In this document: positions 57,487 to 64,000 of the stretch, piece by piece
How positions within the stretch are numbered: position 1 is the stretch's first letter
Layout: every line of letters begins with the position of its first letter
Source of the DNA: Herbaspirillum chlorophenolicum
GTDB taxonomy: Bacteria; Pseudomonadota; Gammaproteobacteria; Burkholderiales; Burkholderiaceae_D
Assembly: GCF_001189955.1 (NCBI RefSeq)
Contig: NZ_LFLT01000003.1
Coordinates: 170,072-234,071 of the forward strand
Length of the DNA stretch: 64,000 nucleotides
Direction of reading: 5' to 3'
The notes under the pieces: generated by a model
Seen by the model: the letters and a program-made list of their open reading frames with translations, nothing else
Told to the model about the DNA's origin: nothing
Database searches by the model: none
Program-made: the position numbers and the translations under genes

Positions 57487-58272
57487 ATGAGCGATACCTT
57501 CGTCGATTTCCGCCATGTCTACCTGGCCTATGACGGCGCCGCCGAGTTCGCGGTCGAAGACATCGACCTGCAGACCCGGGCGGGCGAATTCATCGCCATC
57601 GTCGGCCCCTCCGGCTGCGGCAAGTCCACCTTCATGAAGCTGGCCACGGGCCTGAAGCAGCCCAACCGCGGCAGCGTGGTGATCGACGGCCAGCCAGTCA
57701 CCGGACCCCTGAAGTTCGTCGGCATGGCCTTCCAGGCGCCCACGCTGCTGCCCTGGCGCACCACGCTGGAGAACGTGCTGCTGCCGCTGGAAATCGTCGA
57801 ACCGTATCGCCGCGACTTCAAGCAGAAGAAAGCCGAATACGCCGAGCACGCCCTGAAGCTGCTGAAGACGGTGGGCCTGGACGGCTATGCCGACAAGTTC
57901 CCCTGGCAGCTGTCGGGCGGCATGCAGCAGCGCGCCTCGATCTGCCGCGCGCTGATCCACGAACCGAAGATGCTGCTGCTGGACGAGCCCTTCGGCGCGC
58001 TCGATGCCTTCACCCGCGAGGAACTGTGGTGCGTGCTGCGCGACCTGTGGGCCGAGCGCAAATTCAACGTCATCCTGGTCACGCACGACTTGCGCGAAGC
58101 GGCCTTCCTGGCCGACACCATCTATGTGATGAGCAAGCGCCCGGGCCGCATCGTGGTGCGCCGCGAGAATCCGCTGCCGCGCCCGTGCGAGCTGGAAACC
58201 ACCTATACCGACGGCTTCAACGCCCTGGTGCACGAGTTGCGCGAGCATATCGGCCACGTGCGCAACACCTGA
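57487..58272 (+). CDS. ABC transporter ATPase (nitrate/sulfonate/NMT1 type)
   Basis: 261-aa ATPase of the SsuB/TauB group. Walker A GPSGCGKST, Q-loop MAFQAPTLLPWRTTLENVLLPLEI (typical LPW motif), signature LSGGMQQRASICRAL, Walker B LLLDEPFGALD, switch VILVTHDLREAAFLAD. Located 36 bases after the binding-protein gene. Confidence 0.95.
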   Translation: MSDTFVDFRHVYLAYDGAAEFAVEDIDLQTRAGEFIAIVGPSGCGKSTFMKLATGLKQPNRGSVVIDGQPVTGPLKFVGMAFQAPTLLPWRTTLENVLLPLEIVEPYRRDFKQKKAEYAEHALKLLKTVGLDGYADKFPWQLSGGMQQRASICRALIHEPKMLLLDEPFGALDAFTREELWCVLRDLWAERKFNVILVTHDLREAAFLADTIYVMSKRPGRIVVRRENPLPRPCELETTYTDGFNALVHELREHIGHVRNT

Positions 58273-58290
58273 CCCGGCGGAGAACACGAC

Positions 58291-59070
58291 ATGAAAAAAC
58301 CGTTCACCGGCAAACTCAACAAAGCCGCCACCACGCTGGCGCCATGGATCCTGCTGCTGGCCATCCTCGGCGTCTGGCAGTTCATCTGCAGCGTGTGGCA
58401 GGTTTCCGACTTCATCTTCCCCAGCCCGATGTCCATCATCCAGGCGATGGTGGAATTCTCCGGCCCGATCACCCAGCATGCGCTCTCGACCTTCTGGGTC
58501 ACCATGGTGGGCTTCGCCATTGCCGTGGCGGTGGGCGTGGCGCTGGGCTTCGTCATCGGTTCCTCGCCGATGATGTATGCCGCCGCCTATCCGCTGATGA
58601 CCGCCTTCAACGCCCTGCCCAAGGCCGCTTTCGTGCCGGTGCTGGTGGTCTGGTTCGGCATCGGCGCCGGCCCGGCCATCCTGACCGCCTTCCTGATCTC
58701 GTTCTTCCCGATCATGGTCAACATCGCCACCGGCCTGGCCACGCTGGAGCCGGAGCTGGAAGACGTGCTGCGCGTGCTGGGCGCCAGGCGCATGGACATT
58801 CTGCTCAAAGTCGGCCTGCCGCGCTCCATGCCCTATTTCTTCGCTTCGCTGAAGGTCGCCATCACACTGGCGTTCGTCGGTTCCACCGTGTCCGAGATGA
58901 ACGCCTCCAACGAAGGCATCGGCTACCTGCTGGTATCGGCCGGTTCCTCGATGAAGATGCCGCTGGCCTTCGCCGGGCTGGTAGTGATCGGCGCCATGGC
59001 GATGGCGATGTATGAGTTGTTCGCCATCATCGAAAGGCGCACCACGGCCTGGGCGCATCGCGGCAAATAA
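58291..59070 (+). CDS. ABC transporter permease (SsuC/TauC type)
   Basis: 259-aa permease with about six helices. SDFIFPSPMSIIQAM at the N-terminus, FNALPKAAFVPVLVVWFGIGAGPAI as the coupling segment and LRVLGARRMDILLKVGLPRSMPYFFASLKVAITLAF are family signatures. GGCGGAG precedes the ATG. Completes the NMT1-type importer. Confidence 0.94.
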   Translation: MKKPFTGKLNKAATTLAPWILLLAILGVWQFICSVWQVSDFIFPSPMSIIQAMVEFSGPITQHALSTFWVTMVGFAIAVAVGVALGFVIGSSPMMYAAAYPLMTAFNALPKAAFVPVLVVWFGIGAGPAILTAFLISFFPIMVNIATGLATLEPELEDVLRVLGARRMDILLKVGLPRSMPYFFASLKVAITLAFVGSTVSEMNASNEGIGYLLVSAGSSMKMPLAFAGLVVIGAMAMAMYELFAIIERRTTAWAHRGK

Positions 59071-59193
59071 GCGACACGTTGAGCGGCCGTGCAAAAGCGG
59101 TTTGCGGCTGCCGCCAATTTGTCTATGATGACGCGCGTATTGGCAATTCGTTAAAGCGCTGTACAAAGCTCAGGGGAGCGGCAGCCGTCAACA

Positions 59194-60763
<1,570 letters not shown>

Positions 60764-60771
<8 letters not shown>

Positions 60772-61858
60772 GCTGCTGTCGCTGCCCTTCCGGCTTGAAC
60801 TGCGCGGCGCGCCTTCGCGCGCGATGACTTACTGGTCGCCAGTGATCGCCATCGCGCTCACGCTGCTGCTCGGCGCCCTGCTGTTCCTGGCCTTGGGCAA
60901 GGACCCGCTGGCCGGGCTCAAGGTATTCCTGGTCGATCCGTTTTCCGGCAAGCGCGCCATCAGCGAGCTGCTGCTGAAATCCATTCCGCTGATCCTGTGC
61001 GCGCTGGGGCTGGCGGTGTGCTTCCGCGCCAGCATCTGGAATATCGGCGCCGAAGGCCAGTTCACCGTCGGCGCGCTGGCTTCGGGCGCCATGCTGGTGT
61101 GGCTGGACGTGCCGGGCCACGGCATCTCCGGCGGCGCCGGCCTGATCCTGATGGTCGTGGCCGGTGTGCTGGGCGGCGCCTTCTGGGCGGCGATTACCGC
61201 CTTCCTGCGCGACAAGTTCAATGCCAACGAGATCCTGGTGTCGCTGATGCTGACCTATGTGGCGCAGCTGTTGCTGATGTGGGCCGTGAACGGTCCGCTG
61301 AAGGACCCCAACGGCATGAACTTCCCGCAATCCAAGGTGTTCTCGGAGGAGTTCATGCTGCCCATGCTGGTGGCCGGAACGCGCCTGCACGTGGGCTTCG
61401 TGGTGGCTGTCGTGGCGGCGGTACTGATGGCGGTGTTCATGATGCGCAGCCTGCGCGGCTTTTCGCTGATGGTGGGCGGGGTGGCCCCGCACGCGGCGCG
61501 CTATGCCGGTTTCTCGGCGCGTTCGGCGCTGTGGGTGTCGCTGCTGATTTCCGGCGCCTTCGCGGGCCTGGCCGGCGCCTTCGAGATCGCCGGACCGATC
61601 GGCCAGTTGCTGCCCTCGGTATCGCCGGGCTATGGCTTCGCCGCCATCATCGTGGCCTTCATCGGCCGCCTGCACCCGGTCGGCGCCATCCTGGGCGGGC
61701 TGATCATGTCGCTGCTGTATCTCGGCGGCGAGCTGGCGCAGTCGCGCCTGGGCCTGCCCTCGGCCATTACCGGGGTGTTCCAGGGCATGCTGCTGTTCCT
61801 GCTGCTGGCCTGCGATACCTTGATCGATTACCGATTGGCGTGGAAGAAGAAAGTTTAA
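60764..61858 (+). CDS. Purine/nucleoside ABC importer permease 1
   Basis: 364-aa BPD_transp_2-type permease. KSIPLILCALGLAVCFRASIWNIGAEGQFTVGALASG is the family signature; NANEILVSLMLTYVAQLLL and GFSARSALWVSLLISGAFAGLAGAFEIAG follow. Overlaps the ATPase gene by eight bases. Confidence 0.94.
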
Positions 61859-61868
61859 GGGAACGGAC

Positions 61869-62789
61869 ATGGAACAACTCGCTCCTCTCATCGCAGCCTC
61901 GATCAACGCCGGCACGCCGTTGCTGCTGGCTGCCATCGGCTTGCTGATCAATGAACGCTCCGGCGTGCTCAACCTCGGCGCCGAAGGCATGATGCTGGTG
62001 GCCGCCATTGCCGGCTTCGCGGTCGGCTACTCGACCAGGAGCCCGTTGCTCGGTTTCATCGCGGGCGCCGTGTGCGGCATGCTGATGGCCACGCTGTTTG
62101 CCTGGCTGGCGCTGCGCCTGGCCACCAACCAGGTGGCCACGGGGCTGGCGCTGTCCATCTTCGGTGCCGGCCTGTCGGCCTTCGTCGGCCAGCGCTTCGT
62201 CGGCCTGGCGCTGCCGGCGCAAGCCAATTCGGTGCCGCTCCTGGGCGACATTCCCTTCATCGGCCCGGCGCTATTCCACCAGCACTGGATGAGCTACGTG
62301 GCCTTCGCGCTTTGCCTGGCCAGCATCTGGTTCCTGTACCGCACGCGCGCCGGCCTGGTGCTGCGCGCGGTGGGCGAGTCGCCCGAGTCGGCGCATGCGC
62401 TGGGCTATTCGGTGCGCGGCATCCGCTACGTGGCACTGTTGTTCGGCGGCGGTTGCTGCGGCCTGGCCGGGGCCTACATGTCGCTGGTCTATACGCCGAT
62501 GTGGGTGGAAGGCCTGGTGGCCGGGCGCGGCTGGATCGCGCTGGCGCTGACCGCCTTCGCCACCTGGCGCCCGGCACGGGTATTGCTCGGTTCGCTCCTG
62601 TTCGGCGGCGTCACCATCGCCCAGTTCTACTTACAAGGCATGGGCGTGACGGTGCCGTCGCAGATCCTGTCGATGGCGCCGTATATCGCCACCATCGTGG
62701 TGCTGGCGCTGATCTCGCGCAATCCGGACTGGATCCGGCTGAACATGCCGGCTTCACTGGGCAAGCCGTTCCGTCCCGGTTCCGCATGA
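61869..62789 (+). CDS. Purine/nucleoside ABC importer permease 2
   Basis: 306-aa partner permease. SINAGTPLLLAAIGLLINERSGVLNLGAEGMMLVAA, RAVGESPESAHALGYSVRGIRYVALLFGGGCCGLAGAYMS and WRPARVLLGSLLFGG match the second permease of BMP-type importers. Starts ten bases after permease 1. Confidence 0.94.
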   Translation: MEQLAPLIAASINAGTPLLLAAIGLLINERSGVLNLGAEGMMLVAAIAGFAVGYSTRSPLLGFIAGAVCGMLMATLFAWLALRLATNQVATGLALSIFGAGLSAFVGQRFVGLALPAQANSVPLLGDIPFIGPALFHQHWMSYVAFALCLASIWFLYRTRAGLVLRAVGESPESAHALGYSVRGIRYVALLFGGGCCGLAGAYMSLVYTPMWVEGLVAGRGWIALALTAFATWRPARVLLGSLLFGGVTIAQFYLQGMGVTVPSQILSMAPYIATIVVLALISRNPDWIRLNMPASLGKPFRPGSA

Positions 62790-62839
62790 ATTTTTTGTAG
62801 TCCGTAATACGCATTTCAACCAACCTGAGGGAGAACACA

Positions 62840-63979
62840 ATGATCATTTCGCGCAGAGCCTCGCTGGCGATGCTCGCCACCCTGGCCGCGGCAACCCTGA
62901 TCGGTTGCGGCAAGAAGGAAGAAGCCGCTCCGGCAGCCCCGGCTGCGGCCCCTGCCGCCGCTGCACCCGCCGCCGATCCGCTGAAGGTGGCGTTCGTCTA
63001 TATCGGCCCGGTCGGCGACGCCGGCTGGACCTTTGCCCACGACAAGGGCCGCAAGGCAGTCGAAGAGAAGTTCGGCGACAAGGTCAAGACCACCTTCGTG
63101 GAGAACATCCCCGAATCCGCCGCTGATGCCGAACGCGTATTCCGCCAGTTGGCCACCGACGGCAACAAGCTGATCTTCGGCACCACTTTCGGCTACATGG
63201 AAGCGATGCTGAAGGTCGCCAAGGAATTCCCGGACGTGAAGTTCGAGCACGCCACCGGTTTCAAGACCGCCGACAACCTGGCGCAGTACGACGTGCGCAC
63301 CTATGAAGGCGCGTACCTGGCCGGCGTGGTGGCGGGCAAGATGTCCAAGTCCGGCAAGCTGGGCGTGGTGGCTTCGGTACCTATCCCCGAGGTGGTCCGC
63401 AATATCGACTCCTTCACGCTGGGTGCGCGTTCGGTGAACCCGAAGGCGACCACCGCCGTGGTCTGGGTCAACAAGTGGTTCGACCCGGGCAAGGAACGTG
63501 AAGCCGCCACCACCCTGATCGGCCAGGGCGTGGATGTGCTGATGCAGAACACCGACTCCGCCGCCGTGGTGCAGACCGCGCAGGAAAAAGGCGTGTACGC
63601 CTTCGGCTGGGATAGCGACATGACCAGCTTCGGCCCCAAGGCCCACCTGGCAGCGTCGGTCATCAACTGGGGCGTGTACTACACCGCACGTGTGCAGGCA
63701 GTACTGGACGGCACCTGGAAGACCAGCACCAGCTGGATCGGCCTGAAAGAAAACGGTATCGACCTGTCCGCCTACAATCCTGACCTGCCGGCCGACGCGA
63801 AGGCGCTGGTGGAAGAGCGCAAGAAGGGCATCATCGACGGCAGCGCGCCGATCTGGAAGGGTCCGATCAAGGACAACACCGGCAAGGAAGTGCTGGGCAA
63901 GGACGCCGTGGCTGACGACGGCTTCCTGCATGGCATCAAGTTCTACGTCGAAGGCGTGGACGGCAAGGTGCCGGGCTAA
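62840..63979 (+). CDS. BMP-family purine/nucleoside-binding lipoprotein
   Basis: 379-aa binding lipoprotein (PnrA/BmpA type). Signal ending LIGC with Cys23 as lipid anchor, then an Ala/Pro-rich linker (27-47) and the domain start LKVAFVYIGPVGDAGWTFAHDKGRKAVEEKFG. QLATDGNKLIFGTTFGYMEAM and VDVLMQNTDSAAVVQTAQEKGVYAFGWDSDM are family motifs. GAGGGAG precedes the ATG. With the ATPase and two permeases upstream it forms a complete importer, probably for purine bases or nucleosides feeding the deaminase and urate genes nearby. Confidence 0.94.
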   Translation: MIISRRASLAMLATLAAATLIGCGKKEEAAPAAPAAAPAAAAPAADPLKVAFVYIGPVGDAGWTFAHDKGRKAVEEKFGDKVKTTFVENIPESAADAERVFRQLATDGNKLIFGTTFGYMEAMLKVAKEFPDVKFEHATGFKTADNLAQYDVRTYEGAYLAGVVAGKMSKSGKLGVVASVPIPEVVRNIDSFTLGARSVNPKATTAVVWVNKWFDPGKEREAATTLIGQGVDVLMQNTDSAAVVQTAQEKGVYAFGWDSDMTSFGPKAHLAASVINWGVYYTARVQAVLDGTWKTSTSWIGLKENGIDLSAYNPDLPADAKALVEERKKGIIDGSAPIWKGPIKDNTGKEVLGKDAVADDGFLHGIKFYVEGVDGKVPG

Positions 63980-64000
63980 GAACCTGTTCACGATCTCGCC

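Noticed and set aside
56422..59166. 914-aa minus-strand open frame
   Set aside because: Antisense of three well-supported ABC transporter genes; repeated H/R/G/Q pattern shows it is a shadow, despite its length.

Overview
The window reads as chromosomal DNA of a GC-rich betaproteobacterium of the Oxalobacteraceae type, most like Herbaspirillum. This is inferred from gene order (aroK-aroB-dgt, ubi-dsbC), two Burkholderiales-type trimeric porins and the density of ABC transporters. I ran no database search. About 55 protein genes and one tRNA are supported. No prophage, CRISPR array or complete insertion sequence is visible.

Layout. (1) 1-10.7 kb is mostly housekeeping: an aroK-aroB fusion cut by the left edge, dgt, an orphan branched-chain-type binding protein, a DUF5610 protein, tex, pth, dsbC and a UbiH-type hydroxylase. 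(2) At 10.7-11.0 kb lies tRNA-Phe with a clear promoter and terminator, followed by a decayed copy of its 3' half. (3) 11-17.3 kb holds a Sel1-repeat protein, a doubtful small gene, a porin, mqo and a small CxxC protein. (4) 17.4-23.6 kb is an L-threonate/tetronate catabolic cluster (otnI, MFS transporter, otnC, otnK, ltnD, GntR regulator). (5) 23.9-29.6 kb holds a 5'-nucleotidase, a Nudix hydrolase, an FMN-binding oxidase, a NimT/NimR-like transporter-regulator pair and a CYTH-CHAD protein. (6) 29.6-44.0 kb has two overlapping IclR regulators divergent from a 12-gene operon. That operon combines a Liv-type ABC importer with a CoA ligase, two MaoC-type hydratases, two crotonase-family enzymes, an SDR, a citrate-synthase-like lyase and a nitronate-monooxygenase-like flavoprotein. 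It looks like a complete uptake-and-degradation unit for an unknown organic acid, and it is the best candidate here for an undescribed pathway. (7) 44.3-48.1 kb is a GntR regulator with a polar amino acid ABC importer. (8) 48.2-64 kb is a purine island: adenine deaminase, GntR regulator, allantoinase PuuE, urate hydroxylase PuuD, a porin, an NMT1/THI5-type ABC importer and a BMP-type purine/nucleoside ABC importer.

The most striking non-coding structures are four. A 271-bp MITE-like element with perfect 29-bp ends sits in the puuD upstream region. An 86-bp cruciform lies between puuE and puuD. A 20-bp IclR-operator candidate occurs twice in opposite orientation ahead of the CoA operon. GTCGAC-centred palindromes flank the purine genes.
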